A DNA stretch of 64,000 nucleotides from Candidatus Delongbacteria bacterium (GTDB lineage: Bacteria > CAIWAD01), in NCBI GenBank assembly GCA_041675285.1, contig JBAYTZ010000008.1:1-64000 (forward strand), in the 5' to 3' direction. Shown here one piece after another: positions 34,501 to 42,842 of this stretch. Made by a program: the position numbers and the translations under genes. The notes below the pieces were generated by a model. That model saw only the letters and a list, made by a program, of their open reading frames with translations, was not told where the DNA came from and did not search any database. Positions within the stretch are counted from its first letter, which is position 1. Each line of letters starts with the position of its first letter.

Positions 34501-35094
34501 TGGCCGGAAGGCCAGCGCTGGGAGGTGACGGGCCAGAGCACTGAGATGCAGCGCAGCCTGTCCAGCCTCTACCTGGCGCTGGCGCTGGCGGTCTTCCTGG
34601 TCTACGTGGTGATGGCCAGCCAATTCGAGAGCCTGATCCACCCGCTGGTGATCCTGATGGCCGTGCCACTGGCCTTCTTGGGCGTGGTGCCGGCCCTCTG
34701 GCTGCTGGGCGTGCCCGTTTCCATCCTGGTCTTCCTGGGGGCCATCCTGCTGGTGGGCATCGTGGTCAACAACGCCATCCTGCTGGTGGACACCATCAAC
34801 CTGTTCCGAGGCGAAGGCCTGGAGCGCCGGGAGGCGGTGGTCAAGGCCGGCGCCCAGCGCTTGCGACCCATCCTGATGACCACGCTGACCACCGTGCTGG
34901 GCCTGGCGCCGCTGGCCCTGGGCCTGGGGGACGGCGCCGAGCTGCGGCGGCCGATGGCGATCACGGTGATCGTCGGCCTGAGCACCAGCACGCTGCTCAC
35001 CCTGTTCGTGATTCCCGTCCTCTATGAGTTCGCGGAGACCGCCACGGCGCGCGTGCGGACCTGGCTGGGCCACGCCCGGGAGGCCCGCCCGTGA
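31522..35094 (+). CDS. RND-family efflux pump 1, with an unusual cytoplasmic insert
   Basis: A 1190-residue inner-membrane RND transporter. The first helix is followed by the porter signature RLPLTLMPDISYPSITLRTV. TM4 carries the paired acidic proton-relay region GGLALGIGMLVDNAIVVLE, and the second half repeats it as GAILLVGIVVNNAILLVDTI. It is about 140 residues longer than typical. Residues about 545-680, between the two halves, form an Arg/Pro-rich insert containing a hydrophobic stretch (LLLLRLPVLVLLDVVARVVQ) that could cross or lie on the membrane. Its stop overlaps the start of pump 2 (GTGA). Confidence 0.94.
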   Translation: MSPLPEPADPLQRHGFVAFITSRPVAVTMLVLAVMVFGLISMQRLPLTLMPDISYPSITLRTVWEGAAPEEVEQFISRPIEQAMGVVAGKVSISSLSRAGQSDVVVEFGWDNDMDLSIQDLREKLETVRLPDDAERPLILRYDPALDPVLRVGLTWQDGAGDESALRSLRLLGEERVKLELEKLPGVAAVKVKGGLEEEIRVELDEAELSLRGLDIQSISRQLASENVNLAGGNLKEGRSEYVVRVLSEFKSLAEIADTRLRTADGAFITLGDIATIRRTGRDAETLTRVEGRPAVEIEIHKEADANVVRVAASLRKRLFGQDKPGTAGLPADSSQAAAAEKSSGRPGKGGPPQPMGPEPLAKQLGGQGVALSLLADQSTFIQGSLDELRSNAVQGGLLAVLILFLFLRSVGPTLIVALTIPLSIVATFGPMQLSSLSLNVMSLGGLALGIGMLVDNAIVVLESIHRCRAEGDDRLRAAIRGTGEVAQAVTASTLTTVAVFFPMVFVEGVAGQVFGDLALVVVFSLSASLVFALTFIPMLAALGARGAEAGAPDSPADPAPERPGGWRGQRALLLGRPAAWEQTRRSARSLNQWRRAGRAWRSLAWLPAWGLLLLRLPVLVLLDVVARVVQVLAWVLTLGLAWSGRRLGAAFGGLGRLLERLGGRFDRGGAGNQAYPRTMRRVLERPQGLLTGVLLLLALAVALLPRLGRELIPLLHQGEFFVEAELPVGSPLERTAERLAPLEAFLRAQPEVAGVALVAGADTQGGIDTEGGEHLARLTVRLKDTGDPRGAEERVLARLRPFLLNLPDVKSRVGHPVLFSYKTPVEVQITGHDLADLRASARRVAAALADLPGLADLHTTSGGGNPEIHVRFRRAELARLGLELQSVGALLRHKVLGEVETEFRDVEQRVDIRVRLRPEDLLGVEDIRALIVNPGQAVPIPLSAVAEVFLSEGPSEIRRLEQERTALIRANLSGLDLGRAVPQLRQRLAALDWPEGQRWEVTGQSTEMQRSLSSLYLALALAVFLVYVVMASQFESLIHPLVILMAVPLAFLGVVPALWLLGVPVSILVFLGAILLVGIVVNNAILLVDTINLFRGEGLERREAVVKAGAQRLRPILMTTLTTVLGLAPLALGLGDGAELRRPMAITVIVGLSTSTLLTLFVIPVLYEFAETATARVRTWLGHAREARP

Positions 35095-38000
35095 ACCTGC
35101 ATCGCTGGCTGCCCGAGCTCTCCCTCAAGCGCCCGGTGACCGTGCTCATGCTCTTCCTGGCGCTGGGACTGCTGGGGGCCATCGCCCTGCAGCGCGTCTC
35201 CTATGAAATGATGCCCCAGGGTTTCTCTTCGCCCTACATGGGCTTCTGGGTGCCCTATCCCAACTCCACGCCGGAGGAGATCGAGGAGCGCATCGCGCGG
35301 CCCTTCGAGGACAACCTGCGCGCCGTGCACGGGATGAAATACCTGGAGAGCAACAGCCAGGCCCACGGCTGCTGGTTCTGGCTGCAGTTCCGCGAGGGCA
35401 CGGACTTGAACCAGGCCTGGAGCCAGGTGCGGGACTGCATCGACCGCAGCCTGGCGGAGTCCAGCCTGGACATCGAGCGCGTGGTGCTGCGCCGGATGGG
35501 CATGGACGACGAGGAGGTCTACTGGTTGGGGATCAGCTCCAGCCTGGACCCGGCCCAGGCCCGCGCGCTGGTGGAGGAGAAGCTCCAGAAACCGATGGAG
35601 CGCCTGGACGGCGTGGCCAAGGTGGAACTCTGGGGCGCGGACCTGAAGGACGTGCTCATCGACCTGGACCTGCAGGCCCTGGGCGCCCACGGCGTCAGCG
35701 CCTGGCAATTGGTGCAGGCCCTCTCCCGCGACAACCTGGCGCTCTCGCTGGGCACCGTGCGCGAGGGCGACCGGCGGCTGGCCCTGCGCGCCGACGCCCG
35801 CTGGCGCAGCCTGGAGGAGATCGCCGACCTGCCGGTGCGCGTGGAGCAGCGCGTGCTACGGCTGGGGGACCTGGCCCACGTGCACCTGGACGTGCCGGAA
35901 TCGGACTGGATCCAGCGCGTGGACCGGACGGGCGCGCTGATGCTGGGCGTCTCCCGCGAATCCACGGCCAACACCGAGCAGCTCTGCCGCCAGGTGGACG
36001 AGATCCTGGCGCAGGCCGGCGCCGATCCGGAACTGGCCGAGCTGCGGATCAGCCCGCTGTTCAGCCAGGGCCGCTACATCCGCGAGTCCATCGACAACCT
36101 GAAGGGCAGCGCGCTCTGGGGCGGACTGTTCGCCCTGCTGGTCCTCTACTTCTTCCTGCGGCGCTGGACACCCACCCTGTTGATCACGGCGGCCATCCCC
36201 TTTTGCATGCTGATCACCATCGCCAGCATTTACTTCGCCGGCTGGTCGCTGAACATCATCACCATGATGGGCATGATGATCGCGGTGGGCATGGTGGTGG
36301 ACAACGCCATCGTGGTGATGGAGAGCATCGCCATCACCGATCCGCCGGATCCAGCCCGGGACGGGTCGGGGCGCGCGGGCCTGGCCAACCCGCGCCACGA
36401 GACCGTGGTGCGCGGCACGGCGGAAGTCAGTCTGGCGGTGACCGTGGCCACGGGCACGACCATCGTGGTCTTCCTGCCCCTGATGCTGATGAGCGGGAAC
36501 AGTACGCTCTCCTTCTTCCTGACCCGGATCGGCATGCCCGTGGTGGTCTCGCTGGCCGCCTCGCTCTTGGTGGCCCTGCTCTTCATCCCCCAGCTGGCCG
36601 CGCGCCTGCCGCTGAACATGAGCAGCCACGAGCCCCGGCTGGTGCGCTGGGGCCGGCAGCACGCCCAGGGTCTGCTGAGCTTCTCCCTGCGCCACCGTGG
36701 CGACGCCAGCCTGGTGGCCCTGTTGGTGCTGTTCAGCATGTCCTTGCCGATGCAAAAAGTCGAAAAAAAGGGCGAGGGCGAAGGCAACGTGGGCGAGTTC
36801 CAGGTGATCCTCGACATGCCCGCCGCCTACACGCTGACGGACGCCGACAGCCTGGTGCGCCGCATCGAGCGGATCATCTACGCCCAGGAGAAGCGCTACC
36901 GCATCCGCACCGTGACCTCGGGCTTCAGCCGGGCCTGGGGCCAGGTGCACGTCTGGGTGGAGAACGAAAGCGGCCAGAGCTGGTACGCCTACTTCTTCCG
37001 CGCGGCGGGCAAGAAGCTGGGTCTCGTCAAACAGGACTGGCTCTCCCGGGACGAGGCGCTGGAGGATCTGCGCAAGCGGCTGCCCAAGGTTCCGGGAGTG
37101 GAGATTCGGATGGGCTGGAACGACTTCAGCGAGGAATCGGGCACCACGATTCTCGTGCGCGGCCCGGACACCAATCGTCTGAAGGAACTGGCCGAGGAGG
37201 TGCGGCGCCGGCTGGCCTTCGTGGATGGAGTCATCGACACCGAGCTGGACGCCGAGCGCGGACAGGAGGAGCTGGTGCTGGAGCTGGACCGCGAACGGCT
37301 GGCGCGCCACGGACTCAGCGGCAGCCAGGTGGCGGGCACGCTGCGCTACGCGCTCTCCGGCGACCAGATCGGCTGGCTGCAGCGCCCGGACCGCGACGTC
37401 TCCGTGCTGGTGCGGCTGGCGGAGGACGACCGCGACCAGCTGCACAAGGTTCAGGAACTGGAGCTGGCCGGCCCGGGGGGCAAGGTGCCGCTCGCGCAGG
37501 TGGCCACGGTGCGCCACGGCCGCAGCCTGGGCAACGTCCAGCGCACCCAGGGCCAGACCTTCATGCGCGTGAAGGTCTTCGACCAGGGCGGCAAGGACGA
37601 CGCCTTCCAGGGGCGGCTGCGCGGGGCCTTGGCGGACCTGGCCCTGCCGCCGGGCTACAGCTGGAGCCTGGGGCGCGGCTTCGACCGCTTCGAGGAGCAG
37701 GAGCAACAGCAGAACTTCGCCCTGGTGCTGGCCCTGGCCTTCGTCTATCTGCTGATGGGCATGTTGTTCGAATCCTACAGCCTGCCCTTGGTGGTGCTGG
37801 GCAGCGTGCCTTTCGCCTTCTTCGGCGCCTGGTGGACGCTCTTCATCACCGGGACACCCTTCGACATCATGGCCGGCATCGGACTGATCATTCTGGTGGG
37901 TGTGGTGGTGAACAACGCCATCGTGCTCATCGACCTGGTGGTGCGCCTGCGCGCCGACGGCGTGCCCCGGGACGAGGCGCTGGTGGAGGCCGTGGGCAAG

Positions 38001-38252
38001 CGCTACCGGCCGGTGATGATGACCGCCCTGACCACGGTCTGCGGCCTGATCCCCATGGCCGTGGGCAACGCGGCCCTGGTGGGCATGCCCTACGCGCCCA
38101 TGGGTCGCGCCATGGCCGGCGGTCTGATCGCCAGCACCTTCTTCACGCTGGTGGTGGTGCCCCTGCTCTACGTCTGGGTGGACGAGGCGCGCCTCTGGCT
38201 GGCGGGGCTGGTCCGGCGGGCGCGGCGGGTCGCGCCGCCCAGCGCCGGCTGA
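35091..38252 (+). CDS. RND-family efflux pump 2
   Basis: A 1053-residue RND transporter, probably made with pump 1 and the adaptor from one mRNA. The N-terminus is LKRPVTVLMLFLALGLLGAI. MMIAVGMVVDNAIVVMESI (TM4) and GLIILVGVVVNNAIVLIDLV (second half) are the relay helices. It is diverged from pump 1, and the pair may work as a heteromer as in MdtBC-like systems, which is inference. A Lys/Glu-rich loop (KVEKKGEGEGN) follows the seventh helix. GTG 35091. It converges with the carH-like gene eight bases later. Confidence 0.94.
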   Translation: MNLHRWLPELSLKRPVTVLMLFLALGLLGAIALQRVSYEMMPQGFSSPYMGFWVPYPNSTPEEIEERIARPFEDNLRAVHGMKYLESNSQAHGCWFWLQFREGTDLNQAWSQVRDCIDRSLAESSLDIERVVLRRMGMDDEEVYWLGISSSLDPAQARALVEEKLQKPMERLDGVAKVELWGADLKDVLIDLDLQALGAHGVSAWQLVQALSRDNLALSLGTVREGDRRLALRADARWRSLEEIADLPVRVEQRVLRLGDLAHVHLDVPESDWIQRVDRTGALMLGVSRESTANTEQLCRQVDEILAQAGADPELAELRISPLFSQGRYIRESIDNLKGSALWGGLFALLVLYFFLRRWTPTLLITAAIPFCMLITIASIYFAGWSLNIITMMGMMIAVGMVVDNAIVVMESIAITDPPDPARDGSGRAGLANPRHETVVRGTAEVSLAVTVATGTTIVVFLPLMLMSGNSTLSFFLTRIGMPVVVSLAASLLVALLFIPQLAARLPLNMSSHEPRLVRWGRQHAQGLLSFSLRHRGDASLVALLVLFSMSLPMQKVEKKGEGEGNVGEFQVILDMPAAYTLTDADSLVRRIERIIYAQEKRYRIRTVTSGFSRAWGQVHVWVENESGQSWYAYFFRAAGKKLGLVKQDWLSRDEALEDLRKRLPKVPGVEIRMGWNDFSEESGTTILVRGPDTNRLKELAEEVRRRLAFVDGVIDTELDAERGQEELVLELDRERLARHGLSGSQVAGTLRYALSGDQIGWLQRPDRDVSVLVRLAEDDRDQLHKVQELELAGPGGKVPLAQVATVRHGRSLGNVQRTQGQTFMRVKVFDQGGKDDAFQGRLRGALADLALPPGYSWSLGRGFDRFEEQEQQQNFALVLALAFVYLLMGMLFESYSLPLVVLGSVPFAFFGAWWTLFITGTPFDIMAGIGLIILVGVVVNNAIVLIDLVVRLRADGVPRDEALVEAVGKRYRPVMMTALTTVCGLIPMAVGNAALVGMPYAPMGRAMAGGLIASTFFTLVVVPLLYVWVDEARLWLAGLVRRARRVAPPSAG

Positions 38253-38259
38253 AGCGGGC

Positions 38260-39240
38260 TCAGGCGGGGGAGACGGGTCGACGCAGGGCGGCCAGCACGA
38301 TGGGCAGTTGCGCCAGACTATCCAGCCGGCGGATGCCCGGGCCCGTCGGGGTCAGCGGCACGGCGCCCCCTCCCAAAAGCAGCGTGATCTCCGGCGGGAG
38401 CAGTTCGCGCAGGCGGGCCAGCTCCAGCGCGAGCGTGGCGTCCACGGGCGGAGTCAGGCTCAGGGCCAGCGCCTGCGCGCCCAGCCGCCGGGCCAGCTGC
38501 GCCAACTCCTCCGCCGGCAGGTCCGGCCCCGGATAGACGGCGTCCCAGCCGGCTTCCCCGGCCAGGAGCGCGGCCATCAAAGCTCCCAGTTCGTGGCGTT
38601 GTCCGCTGGGTGTCCCGGCCAGCAGGCGCGGGGCGCCGGGTGCCGCCTGGCGCCGGCGCAGCAGGCCTTCCAGCAGGGAGCGCACCGCCACGGTGACCAG
38701 ATGCTCCTGGCCGATGCGCACCCGCCCCTCCGTCCAGGCCTCCCCCACGTCGCGCAACAGCGGCACCAGCAGGGAATCCAGCAGGGCCGGCAGACTGAGA
38801 TCCACGCTGGCCCGGTTTAGCTCCCGCCACAAACCCGCCGCGTCGCAGCCGTCCACGCGTCCCAGGCAGCTCGCCAACCGGCGGGCCGGGTCGGGGTCCG
38901 CGGCCGCCTGGCTCTCCCCGGCCGGCCGGCGGCTCGCCAGGACAGCCGTGTCCGCCGCGGGATCCGCCGCCGCGGCGGACGGGGCCGTCAACCGCACCAG
39001 GGCCTCGCGGTCCAGGGGCACCAGATCACCGATGCGCAGGCCCCGCTCCAGCCCGCCCTTCACCAGCAGCAGGAACTCAACGTCCTGGTCGCTGTAGAGG
39101 CGCCGGCCGCTCTCGCTGCGGCCGGGGCGGACCAGGGCGTGGCGCTTCTCCCACGTGCGCAGCAGATCCTGGGACAGGCCCGTGCGCAGGGCGACGGCGG
39201 CGATGGTGTGGCGGGGACGTGTGGATGGCGTCATGTCCAC
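38260..39240 (-). CDS. CarH-like MerR-family regulator with B12-binding light-sensor motif
   Basis: A 326-residue regulator. The N-terminal MerR helix-turn-helix (HTIAAVALRTGLSQDLLRTW, then EKRHALVRPGRSESGRRLYS) is followed by a Pro/Ala linker and a cobalamin-binding pair of domains. The helical-bundle motif W-x9-E-H (W169...E179-H180) that marks AdoCbl photoreceptors of the CarH/LitR type is intact. H216 in QRHELG fits the lower axial ligand of the B12 fold. In CarH, AdoCbl binding makes a DNA-binding tetramer that light breaks apart. No carotenoid or photolyase gene is adjacent. GTG 39240 or ATG 39234 may start it. Confidence 0.85.
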   Translation of the reverse strand: MDMTPSTRPRHTIAAVALRTGLSQDLLRTWEKRHALVRPGRSESGRRLYSDQDVEFLLLVKGGLERGLRIGDLVPLDREALVRLTAPSAAAADPAADTAVLASRRPAGESQAAADPDPARRLASCLGRVDGCDAAGLWRELNRASVDLSLPALLDSLLVPLLRDVGEAWTEGRVRIGQEHLVTVAVRSLLEGLLRRRQAAPGAPRLLAGTPSGQRHELGALMAALLAGEAGWDAVYPGPDLPAEELAQLARRLGAQALALSLTPPVDATLALELARLRELLPPEITLLLGGGAVPLTPTGPGIRRLDSLAQLPIVLAALRRPVSPA

Positions 39241-39423
39241 AAGAAGGGGAACTGCCCAAGTTTTGTCAAGGAAGACCCGCGGCGGAACGTCTGGTCGGCG
39301 GACGCGTCCCGGAGGCAGGGCCTCGCCACTGCTGGAGCATTCCCGAGCGGAAGATGGGATTCCGCCGCCCGGCGTCGCTCTCCTCGAATTCAGTCAAAAC
39401 ATGAACAAAACAAGGGCAAGGTC

Positions 39424-39452
39424 TTGACAAGACTGAAATCGTCCGCTATGTT
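39424..39452 (+). promoter_or_regulatory. Promoter of the DUF4397 gene with overlapping palindrome
   Basis: TTGACA (39424-39429), 17-base spacer, TATGTT (39447-39452): a near-consensus housekeeping promoter. TCTTGACAAGA (39422-39432), an inverted repeat around one central base, covers the -35. A related CTTGACAAAA lies on the other strand before the CarH-like gene (about 39260-39270). Confidence 0.7.
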
Positions 39453-39496
39453 GGCTGTCGATCGAAGAACACGACAGCAATACGAAAGGGACGACC

Positions 39497-41086
39497 ATGA
39501 ACCGCTCGATGTTTGGACTCCTGCTGTTGGCCGGTCTGGCGGGTGGCGTCGAAGCTGCCGCCGACCTGCGCGTGGCCCACCTCAGCCCCGACGCTCCCGC
39601 CGTGGATGTCTGGCTGGACAACAGCGTGGCGCTCTCCGGCGTCGCCTGCCCGGCCTTCAGCCCCTACCTGGAAGTGCCCGCCGGGCCGCACCGCGTGCGG
39701 GTCTTCGCCACCGGCACCAATCAGAACCCGGTGATCGACGCCACCCTGCCCTTCGTGGACGGACAGGCCCTGACCGTGGCGGCCACCGGCCTGTTGGCGG
39801 ACGGCAGCTTTGGTCCGGTGGTGATCCCGGACACCCGCGAGGTGTCCCCCACCCAGGCCTGGGTGAGGTTCTCCCACAGCGCGGCGGACGCCCCGGCGGT
39901 GGACATCACGCTGCCCGACGGCACGGTGCTGTTCGGCGACGTGGTCTTCAACGAGAGCACGGGCTATCTGCCCGTTGCCCCCGGATCCTACGACCTGCAG
40001 GTGCGCCTGGCCGGCAGCTCAACGGTCGTACTGGCCTTCCAGCCCGTGGCGCTGAGCGCGGGCACGACCTTGAGCGTGTTCGCCACCGGCACGCTGGCGG
40101 CAGGCACGCTGGGCGCACTGGCCGCCGTGGACGCCCCGGGCGACGGCAGCACCTTTCTGACCCTGGAGTCGGCGGGCACCCACCTGCGCGTGGCGCATCT
40201 CAGCCCCGACGCGCCGGCTGTGGACGTCTGGCTGGACGGAGCGGCCGTCCTGACAGGCGTTCTCTACCCGGCCTTCAGCCCCTACCTGGACATCCCCGGC
40301 GGCAGCCACCACGTGCAGGTCTACGTCGCGGGCACCAACCAGAACCCGGTGATCGACGCCACGCTGGACTTCACCCCGGGCAGCGTCACCACGGTGGCGG
40401 CCACGGGCCTGCTGGGCGACGGCAGTTTCGGTCCCCTGGTCCTGACGGACACGCGGCAGACCTCGCCCACGGAGGCCTGGGTGCGCTTCGTCCACGCGGC
40501 CGGCGACGCCCCGGCGGTGGACATCACGCTGCCCGACGGCACGGTCCTGTTCGGCGACGTGGTCTTCAACGAGAGCCTGGCGTACCTGCCCGTCGCCCCG
40601 GGCTCCTACGGCCTGCAGGTGCGCCTGGCCGGCAGCTCCACCGTGGTGCTGAACTTCCTGCCCGTGGAGCTGAGCGCGGGCACAACCCTGAGTGTGTTCG
40701 CCACCGGCTCGCTGGCGGCGGGTACGCTGGGCGCGCTGGTGGCCATCGACTCCCCGGGGGACGGCAGCCAGACCCTGTGGCTGGAGCAGGCCAGCGCCGT
40801 GGTGGCCGGCGGCGGTCGTCCGCTGGGCCTGGAGTTGGGCAGCGCCTATCCCAATCCTTTCAATCCGCGCACCACGCTGGGCTTCCGGCTGGACCGCGCG
40901 CAGCAGGTGCGCCTGTCCGTCTACAACAGCCTGGGCCAGACCGTGGCCGTGCTGCAGGACGGCCTGCTGGGGGCGGGTGAGCACGCTCGCAGCTGGGATG
41001 CCGCCGGCGTTCCCTCGGGCCTGTATTACGCGCAGCTGGAGGGCCAGGGCCTGAGCCAGGTGCGCGCCCTGACCCTGATCAAGTAG
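39497..41086 (+). CDS. Secreted DUF4397 protein with internal duplication and sorting domain
   Basis: A 529-residue exported protein. The signal peptide (residues 1-21) is followed by two about 210-residue repeats. Each begins LRVAHLSPDAPAVDVWLD, contains ATGTNQNPVIDATL or a near copy, and ends GTTLSVFATG.LAAGTLGAL. These are DUF4397 domains (four in all), predicted extracellular beta-sandwiches. The last 85 residues (GSAYPNPFNP...SLGQTVAVL...GLYYAQL) are a type IX-like sorting module. The ATG follows GAAAGGGACGACC. A strong promoter lies upstream. The role is unknown; adhesion or a surface layer is a guess. Confidence 0.92.
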   Translation: MNRSMFGLLLLAGLAGGVEAAADLRVAHLSPDAPAVDVWLDNSVALSGVACPAFSPYLEVPAGPHRVRVFATGTNQNPVIDATLPFVDGQALTVAATGLLADGSFGPVVIPDTREVSPTQAWVRFSHSAADAPAVDITLPDGTVLFGDVVFNESTGYLPVAPGSYDLQVRLAGSSTVVLAFQPVALSAGTTLSVFATGTLAAGTLGALAAVDAPGDGSTFLTLESAGTHLRVAHLSPDAPAVDVWLDGAAVLTGVLYPAFSPYLDIPGGSHHVQVYVAGTNQNPVIDATLDFTPGSVTTVAATGLLGDGSFGPLVLTDTRQTSPTEAWVRFVHAAGDAPAVDITLPDGTVLFGDVVFNESLAYLPVAPGSYGLQVRLAGSSTVVLNFLPVELSAGTTLSVFATGSLAAGTLGALVAIDSPGDGSQTLWLEQASAVVAGGGRPLGLELGSAYPNPFNPRTTLGFRLDRAQQVRLSVYNSLGQTVAVLQDGLLGAGEHARSWDAAGVPSGLYYAQLEGQGLSQVRALTLIK

Positions 41087-41112
41087 GACTCTCTTCCATC
41101 CGTCATGGCTGT

Positions 41113-41139
41113 GGCCCCGTTCGCTCGGCGAACGGGGCC
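41113..41139 (+). terminator. GC-rich terminator-like hairpin
   Basis: Perfect 12-bp stem GGCCCCGTTCGC / GCGAACGGGGCC with a TCG loop, 27 bases after the DUF4397 stop. The T tract is poor (GATGTTT), so it may be only partly effective. Confidence 0.6.
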
Positions 41140-41182
41140 GCTCGATGTTTGGCAGATTCCTGCCGGACAAGGGGGAGCGACC

Positions 41183-41689
41183 ATGCAGGTGCGAAGCGCC
41201 CGGCCGGAGGATCTGGCGGCGATCACGGCCATCTACAACGAGCAGGTCCTGCACGGCACGGCGACCTTCGACACGGAGCCGCGGGATGCCGCCGCGGCGC
41301 GGGAGTGGCTCGCCGCCCACGGCGGGACGCTTCATCCCGTGTTGGTGGCGGAAGAGAACGGGGAGCTGGCCGCCTGGGCCAGCCTGACGGCCTGGTCGCC
41401 CCGGGGGGCCTACGCCCGCACCGTGGAGGCTTCGGTCTTCGTCGCGGCCGAGCAGCGGCGCCGGGGCCTGGGGCGGTTGCTGACCGTTGCCCTGGAAGAC
41501 GCGGCGCGCCGGGCCGGCCACCGGGTGATCCTGGGGCGCATCGAGGCCGGCAACGCCGCCAGCCTGGAGTTGTTCGCCCGGGCCGGCTACCGGACAGTGG
41601 GAGTGATGCATCAGGTGGGGGTGAAATTCGGCCGTCACCTGGATGTAGTGCTGGTGGAACGGATCTTGACGGAGGAGGAGGAAGGATGA
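41183..41689 (+). CDS. GNAT N-acetyltransferase (phosphinothricin acetyltransferase-like)
   Basis: A 168-residue acetyl-CoA-dependent acetyltransferase. The start MQVRSARPEDLAAITAIYNE and the segment TATFDTEPRD are typical of the PAT/YncA subgroup, whose members acetylate small amines, amino acids or methionine derivatives. The acetyl-CoA loop is RRRGLGRLL. A C-terminal GVKFGRHLDVVLVER follows. ATG 41183 follows GGGGGA. Its stop overlaps the SDR start (ATGA-type), so the two are coupled. The natural substrate cannot be told. Confidence 0.9.
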   Translation: MQVRSARPEDLAAITAIYNEQVLHGTATFDTEPRDAAAAREWLAAHGGTLHPVLVAEENGELAAWASLTAWSPRGAYARTVEASVFVAAEQRRRGLGRLLTVALEDAARRAGHRVILGRIEAGNAASLELFARAGYRTVGVMHQVGVKFGRHLDVVLVERILTEEEEG

Positions 41690-42450
41690 GCATGGAACAA
41701 GGACGGCGGCGGGCGCTGGTGACCGGTGCTTCGCGGGGAATCGGTCGGGAGATCGCCCGGGTGCTGGCGGAGGACGGCGTGGCCGTGGCCGTCCACTACT
41801 CGGCCAGCGAGGAGCGGGCCCGCGAACTGCTGGCCTCGTTGCCCGGCACGGGCCACGTGCTGCTGCAGGCCGACCTGGCCGACGAGGCCCAGGCGGCGGC
41901 CCTGGCGCCGCGCGCCGCCCAGGCCCTGGGCGGGCTGGACATCCTGGTGAACAACGCGGGGATTTTCCGCGAGCACCCGGTGCGTGAAATGGACGCCTCC
42001 GAATGGGCCGCCCGCTGGAAGGAGATCCTGGCCGTCAACCTGCTGGCCCCGGCCCTGCTGATTCACGCGGCCCGGACCTTTCTGGCGGCGGCGGGCGGCG
42101 GCTACATCGTCAACATCGGCAGCCGCGGCGCCTTCCGCGGCGAGCCCACGGCGCCGGCCTACGGCGCCAGCAAGGCCGGCCTGCACGGCCTGGGGCAGTA
42201 CATGGCCGTGGCCCTGGCGCCCGACAAGATCTACGTGGTGAACCTGGCGCCGGGCTTTGTGGAGACGGAGATGGCCCGCGAGGCCCTGCAAGGCGAGCGC
42301 GGCGTGGCCACCCGCGGCCAGAGTCCGCACCAGCGCGTGGCGCGCTCGGAGGAGATCGCCGAGACGGTGCGCTTCGTGGTCTCGGGCCGCGCGGATTGGC
42401 TGACGGGCGGCACCATCGACCTGAACGGCGCCTCGTATCTCCGTAGCTAG
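41686..42450 (+). CDS. Short-chain dehydrogenase/reductase (FabG-like)
   Basis: A 254-residue classical SDR. The NAD(P)-binding TGASRGIGREIA, the structural NNAGIF, the active site Ser in NIGSRGAF and Y-G-A-S-K are all present, and the tail WLTGGTIDLNGA closes the fold. The ATG at 41686 lies in a purine-rich GGAGGAGGAGGAAGG site and overlaps the upstream stop. FabG-like 3-oxoacyl reduction or oxidation of a small alcohol is possible; the coupling to a GNAT gene does not settle it. Confidence 0.92.
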   Translation: MSMEQGRRRALVTGASRGIGREIARVLAEDGVAVAVHYSASEERARELLASLPGTGHVLLQADLADEAQAAALAPRAAQALGGLDILVNNAGIFREHPVREMDASEWAARWKEILAVNLLAPALLIHAARTFLAAAGGGYIVNIGSRGAFRGEPTAPAYGASKAGLHGLGQYMAVALAPDKIYVVNLAPGFVETEMAREALQGERGVATRGQSPHQRVARSEEIAETVRFVVSGRADWLTGGTIDLNGASYLRS

Positions 42451-42464
42451 TCGTTCTGTGACCA

Positions 42465-42842
42465 GATTCAACACAGGGGCACAGAGGCACAGAGTCAGAG
42501 CTGGAGCTCCGCGCCCGTCATCCCCCGGCTTGACCGGGGGATCCTAAGGCCTTGCCTGTCATCCCGGTCGTCTGCCCGGAACCCATGTTTTCAGCCTTTC
42601 TGCTTGCGCCAGAAAGGTGGAACGGCCGGTTAGGTGCCAAAGAGGCGCTTTTTCTCATCGGCCAGAGTCAGGCCACCTCGCGGTGGCCTTCCGCTGGCCG
42701 CAGTTTGGCCTTCCTGCAACCGAGTAGTTGGTTCCGGCTGACGCCGTCACCACCTGGTTCTGGTTCAGCGCTGCGCGCTTCACCTTGCGCAATCCGACCA
42801 CCTTGCTCGTCGTTCCCCGGCTTGACCGGGGGATCCCTTGGG
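42465..42842. repeat. Repeat block with reversed two-hairpin element (copy 4)
   Basis: A CACAGAG arm (TTCAACACAGGGGCACAGAG, 42467 on) is followed by palindrome GTCATCCCCCGG / CCGGGGGATCC (42517-42544). Next is the reversed two-hairpin element (about 42595-42800), then a second palindrome near 42812-42838. In this copy the outer stem is CGGCCAG / CTGGCCG where copy 1 has CGCCAG / CTGGCG, with both strands changed together. Confidence 0.75.

Noticed and set aside
31642..35073. A 1143-codon minus-strand frame under RND pump 1
   Set aside because: Gln/His/Ala-rich shadow of the pump gene in the opposite frame; no start signal or recognisable fold.
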